Below are positions 52,763 to 62,958 of a DNA stretch of 64,000 nucleotides, in pieces. Positions within the stretch are counted from its first letter, which is position 1. Each line of letters begins with the position of its first letter. The stretch is from Providencia rettgeri. GTDB lineage: Bacteria > Pseudomonadota > Gammaproteobacteria > Enterobacterales > Enterobacteriaceae. The translations under genes and the position numbers were made by a program. The notes beneath the pieces are model-generated. The model made no database searches, was not told where the DNA came from, and was given only the letters and a program-made list of their open reading frames with translations. Location of the stretch: positions 186,001 to 250,000 of the forward strand of contig NZ_CP096258.1 of assembly GCF_023205015.1 (NCBI RefSeq). The letters run 5' to 3'.

Positions 52763-54826
52763 ATGCAGCATTTAACAAGTTATATTATGGGGAAATGGGT
52801 GCAAGGTGAGGGCGAAGGGCGAAAAATTCATCATGCACTAACGAATGAAACCTTATATACGGTGACGACTGAAGGGTTGCCGTTAGCAGAAAGCTTACAG
52901 TATGGCCGCCAAGTGGGGGGCGAAATATTGTCAGCGATGACATTCCAGCAACGCGGGCAGATGCTTAAGGCACTCGCAAAATATCTACTGGAACATAAAG
53001 CGCAGTTATATGCGATTTCGGCACAAACTGGCGCAACCAAAGCGGATAGCTGGGTAGATATCGAAGGGGGAATTGCCACACTGTTTTCTTATTCGGGTCT
53101 CGCTAACCGTGAGCTGCCAGATGACACGATTTGGCCAGAAGAGGAAATGATCCCGTTATCGAAACAAGGGCAATTTATTGGCCATCATATTTTAACGTCT
53201 CGCCGTGGCGTTGCCTTGCACATTAATGCATTTAACTTCCCGTGTTGGGGAATGTTAGAAAAATTGGCACCCACATGGCTTGCTGGCATGCCAGCCATCA
53301 TCAAACCAGCAACCGCCTCAGCACAGTTAACACAGGCGATGGTGAAATTGATGGTGGACAGCGGCTTGGTACCTGATGGTGCTATCCAACTGGTTTGCGG
53401 TGGTGTTGGCGATATGTTTGAACACCTTGATTTTGAAGATGTAGTGACTTTTACAGGGTCGGCAAATACAGGGCAAAAACTGAAATTGCACCCACGTATC
53501 ATTGCTAAATCAGTGCCTTTTACAATGGAAGCGGATTCACTGAACTGTGCAATTTTAGGCGATGACGTCCAGCCAGAACAGCCTGAATTCGCGTTATTTA
53601 TTAAAGAAGTCGTTCGTGAAATGACCGCCAAAGCGGGGCAGAAGTGTACCGCTATCCGTCGCATCATTGTGCCGCAAAACCAGCTCGAAAATGTGAAGCA
53701 AGCATTATTGAAACGCTTATCCGCTACAACAGTGGGTGACCCTGCGGTTGAAGGGGTCAGAATGGGGGCATTGATTAACTTAGAACAGCGCCAAGACGTA
53801 CAAGAGAAAGTAAATTATTTACGTGATCATGGCTGTGATGTCTTATGTGGTGGGCAATTCGAGAAGCTTGATGTGATTGGTGCAGATAGCCAACACGGGG
53901 CTTTTTATCCACCTACGTTGTTGTATTGTGCAGAGCCTTTTAAATCTACAGCAGTACATGAAATCGAGGCTTTTGGTCCAGTCGCCACGTTAATGAGCTA
54001 TGAGAATATCGAACAGGCGGTGCAATTGGCGATTTTAGGTGGTGGGAGCCTTGCGGGGACGTTAGTCACTGCGGATACACAAGTCGCGCAAACGGTCATT
54101 CGTGCGAGTGCGCGAGCTCATGGGCGGATGCTAATTTTAAATGAAGCATCAGCCGTGGAGTCCACTGGCCACGGTTCACCGCTTCCGCTACTGGTACACG
54201 GTGGCCCAGGGCGTGCGGGTGGTGGTGAGGAGCTAGGTGGCTTGCGAGCAGTCAAACACTATATGCAGCGTACTGCCATCCAAGGTAGCCCTTCGATGCT
54301 AACGGCAATTACCAAACAATGGATCCGAGGTGCAGATACCATCGCTGATGTGGTTCATCCATTCCGTAAACATTTTGAAGACTTAGTGATTGGCGACACG
54401 TTACTGACCGCAAGGCGTACCGTAACTGAGGCCGATATTGCTAATTTTGCCTGTCTCAGCGGTGATAATTTTTATGTTCATGTTGATAAAATTGGCGCAG
54501 CACAGTCGCTATTTGGTGAACGGATTGCGCACGGCTATTTTGTCGTTTCAGCCGCTGCGGGGTTATTTGTCGATGCAGGGGTTGGGCCTGTGATCGCCAA
54601 TTATGGGATGGAAAACTTGCGCTTTATTGAACCTGTGAAAATCGGTGACACCATACAAGTTCGCCTAACGTGCAAGAAAAAGATCAAGAAAACGCAGAAA
54701 CTTGCTGAAGACAAACCTAATGGCGTTGTTGAATGGGATGTGCAAGTGTTTAATCAGGACGATACCGTTGTGGCGTTGTACAGTATTTTAACGCTGGTGG
54801 AGCGTCGTGTAGGTGATTTTCACTAG
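52763..54826 (+). CDS. paaZ: PaaZ, oxepin-CoA hydrolase/aldehyde dehydrogenase fusion
   Basis: A 687-residue bifunctional enzyme (E. coli 681). The N-terminal aldehyde dehydrogenase (to about residue 520) has AKAGQKCTAIRRIIVPQ with the catalytic Cys. The C-terminal MaoC-like hydratase has EADIANFACLSGDNFYVHVD with the Asp/His pair and opens the oxepin ring. It is divergent from paaA, as in E. coli. Confidence 0.96.
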   Translation: MQHLTSYIMGKWVQGEGEGRKIHHALTNETLYTVTTEGLPLAESLQYGRQVGGEILSAMTFQQRGQMLKALAKYLLEHKAQLYAISAQTGATKADSWVDIEGGIATLFSYSGLANRELPDDTIWPEEEMIPLSKQGQFIGHHILTSRRGVALHINAFNFPCWGMLEKLAPTWLAGMPAIIKPATASAQLTQAMVKLMVDSGLVPDGAIQLVCGGVGDMFEHLDFEDVVTFTGSANTGQKLKLHPRIIAKSVPFTMEADSLNCAILGDDVQPEQPEFALFIKEVVREMTAKAGQKCTAIRRIIVPQNQLENVKQALLKRLSATTVGDPAVEGVRMGALINLEQRQDVQEKVNYLRDHGCDVLCGGQFEKLDVIGADSQHGAFYPPTLLYCAEPFKSTAVHEIEAFGPVATLMSYENIEQAVQLAILGGGSLAGTLVTADTQVAQTVIRASARAHGRMLILNEASAVESTGHGSPLPLLVHGGPGRAGGGEELGGLRAVKHYMQRTAIQGSPSMLTAITKQWIRGADTIADVVHPFRKHFEDLVIGDTLLTARRTVTEADIANFACLSGDNFYVHVDKIGAAQSLFGERIAHGYFVVSAAAGLFVDAGVGPVIANYGMENLRFIEPVKIGDTIQVRLTCKKKIKKTQKLAEDKPNGVVEWDVQVFNQDDTVVALYSILTLVERRVGDFH

Positions 54827-54890
54827 TCATTATACGGTATGAATTAATTGTCGAGCTAATAGGTGCTTTTTCAATCATTTTCTGTTGTGA

Positions 54891-54939
54891 TGAGGTAAAA
54901 AGTCATTTTGCTGTACAAGCCAATGGCTTATTTACCTCA
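54891..54939. terminator. Long imperfect hairpin between paaZ and ydhR
   Basis: TGAGGTAAA pairs with TTTACCTCA, and the stem continues through AAGTCATT against AATGGCTT, with a 14-base loop. It lies between converging genes and may serve both as a transcript end. Confidence 0.6.
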
Positions 54940-54974
54940 GATGTGGTTATGTGAATTTCAACGTCAGTAAGCGG

Positions 54975-55286
54975 TTAGTTGGCAATAAACTGCGCTTGGT
55001 TCAATTGGCTAAGCGCGGTATTGACCGCAAAAATTTCACCACGTACTTCAGGGATACCGAAAGATTTCAGGCGTGCGCTGTGTTTTTGTAGATATGCTTT
55101 GGCATCGGCTTCAGAGGTAAACAAATAAACGCCTCCGGCTTTTTGAGTTTGTTGGTTTTCTGTCCAAATTTTCCACACAAAACCAGGTTCTTGGTTGATT
55201 GAATTGGCTAATTCATCCATTGCCACGGTCATTTCTGCGCCCCAAGGCCCTCGATACGGGAAATCAACTTGTAAAATAACGCTCAT
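54975..55286 (-). CDS. ydhR: YdhR-like dimeric alpha/beta barrel protein (putative monooxygenase)
   Basis: A 103-residue protein following E. coli YdhR along its length (LANSINQEPGFVWKIWTEN, GGVYLFTSEADAKAYLQKH). The family has the ActVA-Orf6-like dimeric ferredoxin fold; a monooxygenase role is suspected, not shown. Single gene with a terminator-like hairpin downstream. Confidence 0.92.
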   Translation of the reverse strand: MSVILQVDFPYRGPWGAEMTVAMDELANSINQEPGFVWKIWTENQQTQKAGGVYLFTSEADAKAYLQKHSARLKSFGIPEVRGEIFAVNTALSQLNQAQFIAN

Positions 55287-55365
55287 ATCTGCTCCTTATG
55301 ATTGAAGCGCTATAGTAATTCTTAAAGCAAATAATAACTTTGCTATTTATCGTATTTTAAACGAT

Positions 55366-56808
55366 TTATTGCTTCAAACTATTACGCTTACCCGCTTCAA
55401 ATGCCGCCAGTGTGGCGAGACGGGCTTGTTTATGGTCAACAATTGGTTCTGGATAATTAATCGGTGTATTGCTGATCACCGCCCATTCATGGGGTGTATG
55501 AATATATTTATCGGGAACTTGCTGTAATTCGGGTAACCAATGGCGAATAAAAGTCCCTTGCACATCAAACTTTTTCCCTTGAGTGGTTGGGTTAAAGATA
55601 CGAAACCAAGGGGAGGCGTCAACGCCAGTAGAGGCTGACCACTGCCAACCGCCGTTATTTGCGGCTAAACTGCCATCAAGGAGTTGGCTCATAAAGTATT
55701 TTTCACCTTTGCGCCAATCAATCAGTAAGTCTTTGACTAAAAAGCTAGCCACAATCATACGTAGACGGTTATGCATCCAACCTGTTGTATTCAGTTGGCG
55801 CATAGCGGCATCCACAATTGGGTAACCCGTTTGTCCCGTTTTCCATGCGGTAAAATCGGTTGAAGAATCATTCCAGTGAATATGTTGTGTCCATTGAATA
55901 AATGGCTGATGGCGGCATAGACGTGGGAATGCCACTAAAAGATGCGAATAAAATTCACGCCAAATTAACTCATTTAGCCACGTGAATGCCCCGCTATCTG
56001 GGTAATCCAACACTTGGGGATTTTCTGCTTGTAATCGGTTGAAGCATTGGCGAGGGGACAGCACCCCCATCGCGAGGTAAGGTGATAATTGGCTGGTACC
56101 ATCAATAGAAGGAATATCTCTATCGTTTTTATAACCGGCGACTTTCTGGGAACAAAACTGTCTTAATTGCTGTAAAGCAGACTTTTCACCGGCGGGAAAT
56201 TGCGGCGAGTTTTCAATTGGTTGATAAGGAAATAATGGCAAAGTCTTATCGATGTTGACCGCGGCCGCTCGTTTTTCAGGGGCTCGCAGTGAACGGCAAT
56301 CTGTCACAGTAAGTTGGGTGAGAAAGGCTCGGCGAAAAGGGGTATAGACTTGATACATCTCCCCTTTTTGATTCGTGACGGAACCCGGGGGAAGTAATAA
56401 GTAATCGTCAAAAGCATGGATATGCAACCCATGAGGTTGATTGATTAACCATTCATCCCGTTGTTTTTCGTTCCACTCGTATTGCCGATTAAAAAACAAG
56501 GCATCAGCCTGTTGCGTCTTTGCGTAATCGAGTACCCATTGTGCCGCATCGGCAAAATTCGCCTCAGTTTGACAAACCAGTGGAATACCAAGCTCAGCGA
56601 GTGAATTTTGCAGTTCAACGAGGTTTTGGTGAATAAAGGAGATTTGTCGCTCAGCCATATCATGTTGTTGCCATTGCTCAGGGGTGGCAGTAAATAGGGC
56701 GATGACTTGCGCATCTGGGTCTGCGCAGGCGGAGGAAAGTGCTTTGTTATCAGTGACCCGTAGGTCATTGCGAAACCAGATAAGATGACAAACTTGTTTG
56801 GCTGCCAT
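55366..56808 (-). CDS. phrB: PhrB, class I CPD deoxyribodipyrimidine photolyase
   Basis: A 480-residue light-dependent DNA repair enzyme (E. coli 472). The N-terminal Rossmann domain begins LIWFRNDLRVTDNKAL. The FAD-binding C-terminal domain has INELIWREF-type sequence (LNELIWREFYSHLL), MRQLNTTGWMHNRLRMI and WQWSASTGVDASPWFRIFNP. The usual Tyr in the last motif is Trp here. It splits cyclobutane pyrimidine dimers. Confidence 0.95.
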   Translation of the reverse strand: MAAKQVCHLIWFRNDLRVTDNKALSSACADPDAQVIALFTATPEQWQQHDMAERQISFIHQNLVELQNSLAELGIPLVCQTEANFADAAQWVLDYAKTQQADALFFNRQYEWNEKQRDEWLINQPHGLHIHAFDDYLLLPPGSVTNQKGEMYQVYTPFRRAFLTQLTVTDCRSLRAPEKRAAAVNIDKTLPLFPYQPIENSPQFPAGEKSALQQLRQFCSQKVAGYKNDRDIPSIDGTSQLSPYLAMGVLSPRQCFNRLQAENPQVLDYPDSGAFTWLNELIWREFYSHLLVAFPRLCRHQPFIQWTQHIHWNDSSTDFTAWKTGQTGYPIVDAAMRQLNTTGWMHNRLRMIVASFLVKDLLIDWRKGEKYFMSQLLDGSLAANNGGWQWSASTGVDASPWFRIFNPTTQGKKFDVQGTFIRHWLPELQQVPDKYIHTPHEWAVISNTPINYPEPIVDHKQARLATLAAFEAGKRNSLKQ

Positions 56809-56876
56809 CGCCTCCCTCCTCGGTTAACATTTTTGTTGAAGTCAAAACAAAGGGCCGGTAAACGGCCCTATTATGT

Positions 56877-58379
56877 TTAATCTAATTTAGGATGCTGATT
56901 GATTAAGGATTGGCGTTTTTTCTCAAGTTCAGCAATTTGTTCGTCAATATCTTCAACTTTTTGTTCAATATTGTCAAAGTGCTCGCTAAGAATTTCTTTT
57001 GCCTCGGCTTTATCTGATGCCGCAGGTGTTGCGCCCCGCAATGGTTTATTTGCCGTTTCTGGCATTCTGATACCCGTATATAAGCCAATTAAAGCAATCA
57101 CGATTAAGTAATAAGCAGGCATATATAAGTCAGTGGTTGATTCGACCAACCATGCCGCAACAGTCGGTGTCGCACCGGCAATTAATACTGAAATATTAAA
57201 GGCAATCGCTAATGCACTGTAACGAATGTGCGTTGGGAAAATCGCGGGTAAAATGGAAGCCATAACCCCAGTAAAGCAGTTCAACAGCACCGCTAAAATT
57301 AATAAACCTAGGAAAATTAAGCCAACAGAACCACTGTTGATTAACATAAATGCAGGGTATGCCAATAAAATCAGACCGACACTACCGGTAATAACAAATG
57401 GGCGGCGACCAATTTTATCACTAGTTAAACCGATAATCGGTTGAACAAATAACATACCAATCATAATAGCAATAATAATTAGCACACCATGGTCAGTAGA
57501 GTAATTCAGGTTGTGTGATAAGTAACTTGGCATGTAGGTCAGCAACATATAGTAAGTCACGTTGGTTGCGATAACCAAGCCAACACAAATCATCAAGCTT
57601 TTCCAATACTTAGTCGCCACTTCACGCACTGAGATTTTGGGTGGGTTTTGAATATTGGCTTTATCTTGTCTTTCTAACGATTCAACATGTTGTTGGAACG
57701 CTGGGGTTTCTTCCAGTGAATGACGTAGATATAACCCGATGACCCCTAACGGTAATGCTAAGAAGAACGGAATTCTCCAGCCCCAATCATGGAAGTTGGC
57801 TTCCCCAACGATACTGGAAATTAGTACTACGACACCCGCACCTAAAACGAAACCGGCGATAGAGCCAAAGTCTAACCAGCTTCCCATAAAGCCACGTTTA
57901 CGGTCTGGTGAATATTCTGCAACGAAGATAGCTGCGCCAGAATACTCCCCACCTACAGAGAAACCTTGAGCTAGCTTAGCAATTAATAACAGAATAGGTG
58001 CCCAGATACCAATGCTTTCATATGATGGGATCAAACCAATACAGAAGGTACTGACTGCCATGATGATAATTGTCATCGAAAGGACTTTTTGACGACCGTA
58101 TTTATCACCTAAGATACCAAAAACGACCCCACCTAATGGCCTAACTAAGAAAGGCACGGAGAAAGTGGCTAATGCGGCAATCATCTGTACGCTCGGTGAT
58201 GCGTCCGGAAAGAAAACCTGACCTAGAACATAGGCTAAGAAACCGTATACCCCAAAATCAAACCATTCCATCGCATTACCCAGCGAAGCCGCGGTAATTG
58301 CTTTTTTGAGTTTACCGTCATCAATAATAGTAATATCACTAATATTTAACGGCTTTTCTTTTTTCTTCTTGAATCTCAT
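56877..58379 (-). CDS. proP: ProP, osmoregulated proline/glycine betaine transporter
   Basis: A 500-residue H+ symporter, the same length as E. coli ProP. It has 12 membrane helices, with AASLGNAMEWFDFGVYGFLA and GGVVFGILGDKYGRQK. The C-terminal coiled coil (about residues 460-496, HFDNIEQKVEDIDEQIAELE) is kept; it tunes the osmotic set point in E. coli ProP. Sequence words match E. coli ProP throughout, clearly unlike the MHS carrier at 13.6 kb. Confidence 0.95.
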   Translation of the reverse strand: MRFKKKKEKPLNISDITIIDDGKLKKAITAASLGNAMEWFDFGVYGFLAYVLGQVFFPDASPSVQMIAALATFSVPFLVRPLGGVVFGILGDKYGRQKVLSMTIIIMAVSTFCIGLIPSYESIGIWAPILLLIAKLAQGFSVGGEYSGAAIFVAEYSPDRKRGFMGSWLDFGSIAGFVLGAGVVVLISSIVGEANFHDWGWRIPFFLALPLGVIGLYLRHSLEETPAFQQHVESLERQDKANIQNPPKISVREVATKYWKSLMICVGLVIATNVTYYMLLTYMPSYLSHNLNYSTDHGVLIIIAIMIGMLFVQPIIGLTSDKIGRRPFVITGSVGLILLAYPAFMLINSGSVGLIFLGLLILAVLLNCFTGVMASILPAIFPTHIRYSALAIAFNISVLIAGATPTVAAWLVESTTDLYMPAYYLIVIALIGLYTGIRMPETANKPLRGATPAASDKAEAKEILSEHFDNIEQKVEDIDEQIAELEKKRQSLINQHPKLD

Positions 58380-59200
58380 GAAACCATCCTCTTATTTTAA
58401 TTTCAATAATCGAAACAACAGCACTTAAGATATGGGTTTTCATACATCAGAAAATATAAAACCTTATTATTTAGAATAGACGTTGTTTACGCAATAGATA
58501 AGTTTTTAGTGTTTTTATGTAGCGCTGAAATAACAGGCTAAAATAGATATGTAATGGGTAGAATAATGAGAATGTCTGTCTTTTAAATACAGCAAAAAAG
58601 TCACCTTGAGTTAAAAAATACAGTGCTAATACTACATTAATATCGAGCAAATGTAAAATGTAGGTGCTTTATACTGATACATACGCGTTATTGGGATTTT
58701 ATATTGGCAATATAACGATTGAATTTAATACTTGAAAAAATAGAACCTTGGGGATGAATTAGGTGAATATAAATTGTTTTAAATCAATTTAGTATATATT
58801 TTTTGGTGAATTTTAGTCTGTCATAAATATATAAGGTTATTGATTTAATATGGTGGAAACAATGGTGTGACTGTAATGAATAATATACGCAGATAACCCC
58901 ATCTTTTTATGATGCTCTTGTTTTGCTTAAGTTATTAATAACTCGCCTATTTATTTATCTTGTTGCTATCCTCTTCTTTTGATAATAACGGTGGATTGTG
59001 CTGTTCTGTTTTATATTTAATTTGATGAGTAGGAATGAGGAATTTACTTAGTTACAATCAATCTATTATCGATATTGGGTTTGATATACGCGAGTATGAC
59101 AAGATTCTACTTTGAATGTTGTTATATTTCTAAAAGTACCTTTCATATTTTGAGCTGCAAGATATCAAGGGTATCACATCCGACTTAAAAGAGTGCCATT
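58380..59200. other. Divergent intergenic region between proP and poxB
   Basis: About 820 AT-rich bases with promoters for both genes. No ORF, RNA gene or strong hairpin could be supported. A short TTTTGAGCTGCAAGATATC near 59150 only faintly recalls the palindromic repeats elsewhere. Confidence 0.5.
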
Positions 59201-60925
59201 ATGAAAAAACAGAGTGTTGCATCCTATATTGCAAAAGTACTTGATAATGCAGGTGTTAAACGTATTTGGGGCGTTACAGGAGACTCGTTGAATGGCTTAA
59301 CCGACAGCTTGCGTCGTCAAGGCGCGATTGAGTGGTTAGGAACCCGCCATGAGGAAGTTGCTGCTTTTGCTGCGGGTTCAGAAGCTCAGTTAACCGGCAA
59401 TTTAGCTGTCTGTGCGGGCTCTTGTGGACCCGGAAATATGCACCTTATCAATGGGTTGTATGATTGCCATCGTAATCGAGTACCCGTATTAGCAATTGCA
59501 GCTCATATCCCATCCAGTGAAATTGGTAGTAACTATTTCCAAGAAACCCATCCAACTGAATTATTCCGTGAGTGCAGCCATTATTGTGAAATGGTCTCTA
59601 ACCCAGAACAAATTCCACAAGTTCTCGGTATTGCTATGCGTAAAGCGATCCTGAATAAAGGGGTATCAGTTGTTGTGATTCCGGGTGATATTGCGCTGAA
59701 AGATGCGCCAGAGTCAGCGAAAGAGACATGGTATCAGCCGCAAGCGCCACTGATTATGCCTCAGCGAAGTGAAATCGAAAAACTCGCCGAACTGCTGAAT
59801 CAGTCTAAGAATATCACGCTATTCTGTGGTAATGGCTGCGCAGGTGCCCATGATGAAGTGGTTAAGCTAGCAGAAACCCTAAAAGCGCCGGTAGTACACG
59901 CGTTACGTGGTAAAGAACATATTGAATGGGATAACCCATACAGCGTCGGAATGACAGGTTTAATCGGCTTTTCATCAGGTTACCACGCAATGATGAACGC
60001 AGATACAGTTGTTTTGTTAGGAACACAATTTCCATACCGTCCTTTCTACCCAAGTGAGGCTAAAATCATTCAGGTTGATATCAATGCAGGCAGCTTGGGC
60101 TCCCATTGCCATATTGATATGGGGCTGATTGGGGATATTAAAGCGACATTGGATGCATTACAGCCACATTTACAGGCTAAGCAGGATACAAAACACCTTG
60201 ATGGCGCTTTAAAACATTATGCAGAGGCTCGAAAAGGATTAGATGATCTCGCTAAACCGGGTCATGAAGGGTTAATACATCCTCAGTATCTTGCAACAAA
60301 AATTAGTGAATTAGCTGCGGATGATGCGATTTTCACTTGTGACGTTGGAACCCCGACAGTATGGGCTGCACGCTACTTGAAAATGAACGGTAAACGCCGT
60401 TTAATTGGCTCTTTTAACCATGGGTCAATGGCGAATGCGATGCCACAAGCTATTGGTGCGCAGGCCGTTGATAAAAAACGTCAAGTGGTTGCCATGTGCG
60501 GTGATGGCGGTTTCAGTATGCTAATGGGGGATTTTATCTCTCTTTCTCAAATGCAATTGCCAGTAAAAATTATCATTCATAACAATGGCGTACTTGGTTT
60601 TGTGGCCATGGAAATGAAAGTGGCGGGTTTCTTGACCGCTGGGACTGATTTACATAACCCTAACTTTGCAGCGATTGCGAATGCTGCGGGTATCAAAGGG
60701 ATCCGTGTTGAAAAAAGTGAAGACCTAGACGGCGCATTAAAAGAAGCGTTTGCCCATGATGGGCCTGTGGTCGTTGATGTCTTGACCGCCAAACAAGAGC
60801 TGTCTATGCCGCCAGAAATTGCAGCGCAAGAAGCGAAAGGTTTTAGTCTGTATATGTTAAAAGCGATTATGAGTGGTCGCGGTGATGAAGTCGTTCAATT
60901 AGTGAAAACGAATTGGCTACGTTAA
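59201..60925 (+). CDS. poxB: PoxB, pyruvate:ubiquinone oxidoreductase
   Basis: A 574-residue thiamine diphosphate and FAD enzyme (E. coli 572) converting pyruvate to acetate and CO2 with electrons to ubiquinone at the inner membrane. Seen are GVTGDSLNGL, the Glu in GTRHEEVAAFAAG, the ThDP motif VVAMCGDGGFSMLMGDFISL, and the C-terminal membrane-binding helix FSLYMLKAIMSGRGDEV. Its last residues match E. coli. A terminator follows. Confidence 0.97.
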   Translation: MKKQSVASYIAKVLDNAGVKRIWGVTGDSLNGLTDSLRRQGAIEWLGTRHEEVAAFAAGSEAQLTGNLAVCAGSCGPGNMHLINGLYDCHRNRVPVLAIAAHIPSSEIGSNYFQETHPTELFRECSHYCEMVSNPEQIPQVLGIAMRKAILNKGVSVVVIPGDIALKDAPESAKETWYQPQAPLIMPQRSEIEKLAELLNQSKNITLFCGNGCAGAHDEVVKLAETLKAPVVHALRGKEHIEWDNPYSVGMTGLIGFSSGYHAMMNADTVVLLGTQFPYRPFYPSEAKIIQVDINAGSLGSHCHIDMGLIGDIKATLDALQPHLQAKQDTKHLDGALKHYAEARKGLDDLAKPGHEGLIHPQYLATKISELAADDAIFTCDVGTPTVWAARYLKMNGKRRLIGSFNHGSMANAMPQAIGAQAVDKKRQVVAMCGDGGFSMLMGDFISLSQMQLPVKIIIHNNGVLGFVAMEMKVAGFLTAGTDLHNPNFAAIANAAGIKGIRVEKSEDLDGALKEAFAHDGPVVVDVLTAKQELSMPPEIAAQEAKGFSLYMLKAIMSGRGDEVVQLVKTNWLR

Positions 60926-60946
60926 GTTATTCTTGTGAATAGCTGG

Positions 60947-60978
60947 AAAGCCCAATTCAGATGGATTGGGCTTTTTTA
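60947..60978. terminator. Bidirectional intrinsic terminator after poxB
   Basis: AAAGCCCAAT and ATTGGGCTTT form a 10-bp stem with an eight-base loop and T-rich sequence on the poxB side. It also suits the converging glycosylase gene. Confidence 0.92.
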
Positions 60979-60982
60979 TTCA

Positions 60983-61882
60983 TCAATATCCTGCGGCTGA
61001 TTGACTACGCCACAAATGGGCGGCAACCAATGCACGCCATGGGGTAAATTGTTCCAACCATTTTTCTGTTTCTTTGGCGCTGGGTTGCTCTGGTTTATCG
61101 AGCAATGTTTGTAAATTACGCCTTACAGCAACATCTCCATGTAAAGAGCCATCCAAATAATTAAGTCCTCGGAGTAAAGCATAGCTTACCGTCCAAGGGC
61201 CAATCCCTTTGATTTGTAATAATTGTTCAGTTATTTGATTTGCATTGGCGTGAGTGACGAGCCGTGATAAATCAATTTTTTGATTTTCAATGGCTTCACA
61301 AAGAGCTCTGAGGGCGATAATTTTACCCTTCGAAAAACCTGTTTGGCGCAGCGTTTCGTCATCAACTGACCTGACCTGTGGCGTATCGGGAAAACACCAA
61401 ATACCCGAAGAGTGTTGGATCCCCACGGCTTGGATAAATCGCCGACGAATGGCAATAGCTGCATGAACACTGATTTGTTGGCCAATAATAGCCCAAACTA
61501 ACGCTTCAAATGCACTAGCCGATTGATAAATCCTCAATCCTCTTTGTTTTTCAATGAGCTGTCCAAGTATTGGAGTTTCAAGGTAGCATTTTTCGAACTC
61601 ATCAATATTTTGTTTCAAACCAAGTACATGTTGTGCCAGCGTTAGTAAATCTTGCTCATTGATAATGATAGATGGAGAGTCAATCGCTAATGAAATCGTT
61701 GCTTGTTGTTTTTTAAGCTCCAATGTCATTTTTGTTGCATGTTGTTGCCATATTATACCTTTATGTAATGTATTTTCTTCCACTATTTCCGCAACATTGT
61801 GTTGATCTCTCAGATGAAAGGCAAAAAAAACACTGTAAAGGTAATTTGTTGGGAGTGCTAGCTGTGCGGTGAATACTGGCAT
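60983..61882 (-). CDS. AlkA-like DNA-3-methyladenine glycosylase II
   Basis: A 299-residue base-excision repair enzyme. The helix-hairpin-helix (LLQIKGIGPWTVSYALLRG) is followed by the catalytic Asp in DGSLHGDVAVRRNLQ, and the end FTPWRALVAAHLWRSQ is typical. The N-terminal domain is diverged from E. coli AlkA. I chose ATG 61882 (MPVFTAQLALP); a further ATG at 61936 is possible. No Ada domain is fused. Confidence 0.87.
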   Translation of the reverse strand: MPVFTAQLALPTNYLYSVFFAFHLRDQHNVAEIVEENTLHKGIIWQQHATKMTLELKKQQATISLAIDSPSIIINEQDLLTLAQHVLGLKQNIDEFEKCYLETPILGQLIEKQRGLRIYQSASAFEALVWAIIGQQISVHAAIAIRRRFIQAVGIQHSSGIWCFPDTPQVRSVDDETLRQTGFSKGKIIALRALCEAIENQKIDLSRLVTHANANQITEQLLQIKGIGPWTVSYALLRGLNYLDGSLHGDVAVRRNLQTLLDKPEQPSAKETEKWLEQFTPWRALVAAHLWRSQSAAGY

Positions 61883-62033
61883 AATGATGGCCTTGTCAGA
61901 TTGTTCTTTATTAGCAATATTATTGTGAATTAGCACATTGATCGACTCATTTTTTACTGAATAGGTATGCTATCTTATATAGGGTTATTAATTTTGTACT
62001 GATGTTATTTATCCATAGAATAAGGAAGTGTAA

Positions 62034-62546
62034 ATGAAAACTGAGGATCACAGTTCATCTCATGGCACTTCGGTACCATTACCACAACCAAGGAAAGAAT
62101 TAAAAGGCATTGGTGGATGGCTTATTTTTCCTATGTTAGGGATAATATTGTCCTTGATTATTTTGCCTTTTTCTATTTATGAGCAAAATACTCAAGTGAT
62201 TGAATATTGGGTTGAATTAACAGACCCACAATCAAGTTCATTTATTCCATTATTTAAAGAACTAATCTATTTTGAGGTTTTAGGTAACATTATTTTATAT
62301 GCGACCTTACTTTTCCTCAGTTATGTCTTTTTTACAACGAAAAAGCTCACAATTAAAATTTATATTTTTTTCCAGATCTTTTCTTTAGTTTTAACGGTTA
62401 CGGATATTATACTCGCAAGTGTCTTATTAGATTTAGAGGTTGAGACCTCCGATATCAAAGATATTTTTCGGGCTCTCATTGCCTGTGCAATTTGGATACC
62501 GTATTTTTTAGTTTCAAGGCGTGTCAAAAATACCTTTGTAAATTAA
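62034..62546 (+). CDS. DUF2569 membrane protein (first copy)
   Basis: A 170-residue inner-membrane protein with about four hydrophobic segments. The motif LKGIGGWLIFPMLGIILSLI near the N-terminus and the end IPYFLVSRRVKNTFVN define DUF2569 (YdgK-like). Function is unknown. A clear relative lies 400 bases downstream, beyond the yeaO gene, all on one strand with short gaps. Confidence 0.82.
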   Translation: MKTEDHSSSHGTSVPLPQPRKELKGIGGWLIFPMLGIILSLIILPFSIYEQNTQVIEYWVELTDPQSSSFIPLFKELIYFEVLGNIILYATLLFLSYVFFTTKKLTIKIYIFFQIFSLVLTVTDIILASVLLDLEVETSDIKDIFRALIACAIWIPYFLVSRRVKNTFVN

Positions 62547-62583
62547 CAAATAAAATTCTGTGGTTTATTAATTGGGTAGGTAA

Positions 62584-62943
62584 ATGATGATTAAATGCAA
62601 ACGAGTTTATGACCCAGTCGATGATAACGACGGTTATCGCGTACTTATTGATAGACTGTGGCCAAGAGGAATAAAAAAAACTGATTTACAACACGACTCT
62701 TGGAATAAAGACGTTGCACCTTCTAATGAACTACGAAAATGGTTTCATCAGCACACGGATCAGTTTGCACAATTTATTGAGCGGTACCAGCAGGAACTTA
62801 ATAGCACAGCAGCTTGGCAGGTACTGGTTGCTCAGGCAAAACAAGGTGATTTAACACTGTTATACAGTGCTAAAAATACAGAATATAATCAGGCCGTTGT
62901 ACTCAAAGCATTTCTTGAAGATAAAATGCAAAGTAAAAAGTAA
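62584..62943 (+). CDS. yeaO: DUF488 protein YeaO
   Basis: A 119-residue cytoplasmic protein of the DUF488 family. It matches E. coli YeaO in CKRVYDPVDDNDGYRVLIDR, LWPRGIKKTDL and LTLLYSAKNTEYNQAVVL. Function is not established. It sits between two DUF2569 genes. Confidence 0.92.
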   Translation: MMIKCKRVYDPVDDNDGYRVLIDRLWPRGIKKTDLQHDSWNKDVAPSNELRKWFHQHTDQFAQFIERYQQELNSTAAWQVLVAQAKQGDLTLLYSAKNTEYNQAVVLKAFLEDKMQSKK

Positions 62944-62958
62944 ATAAAGGTTATTGGA

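Noticed and set aside
59140..59180. Possible fourth copy of the palindromic intergenic repeat before poxB
   Set aside because: Only TTTTGAGCTGCAAG-like words are shared; there is no paired end and no central palindrome.
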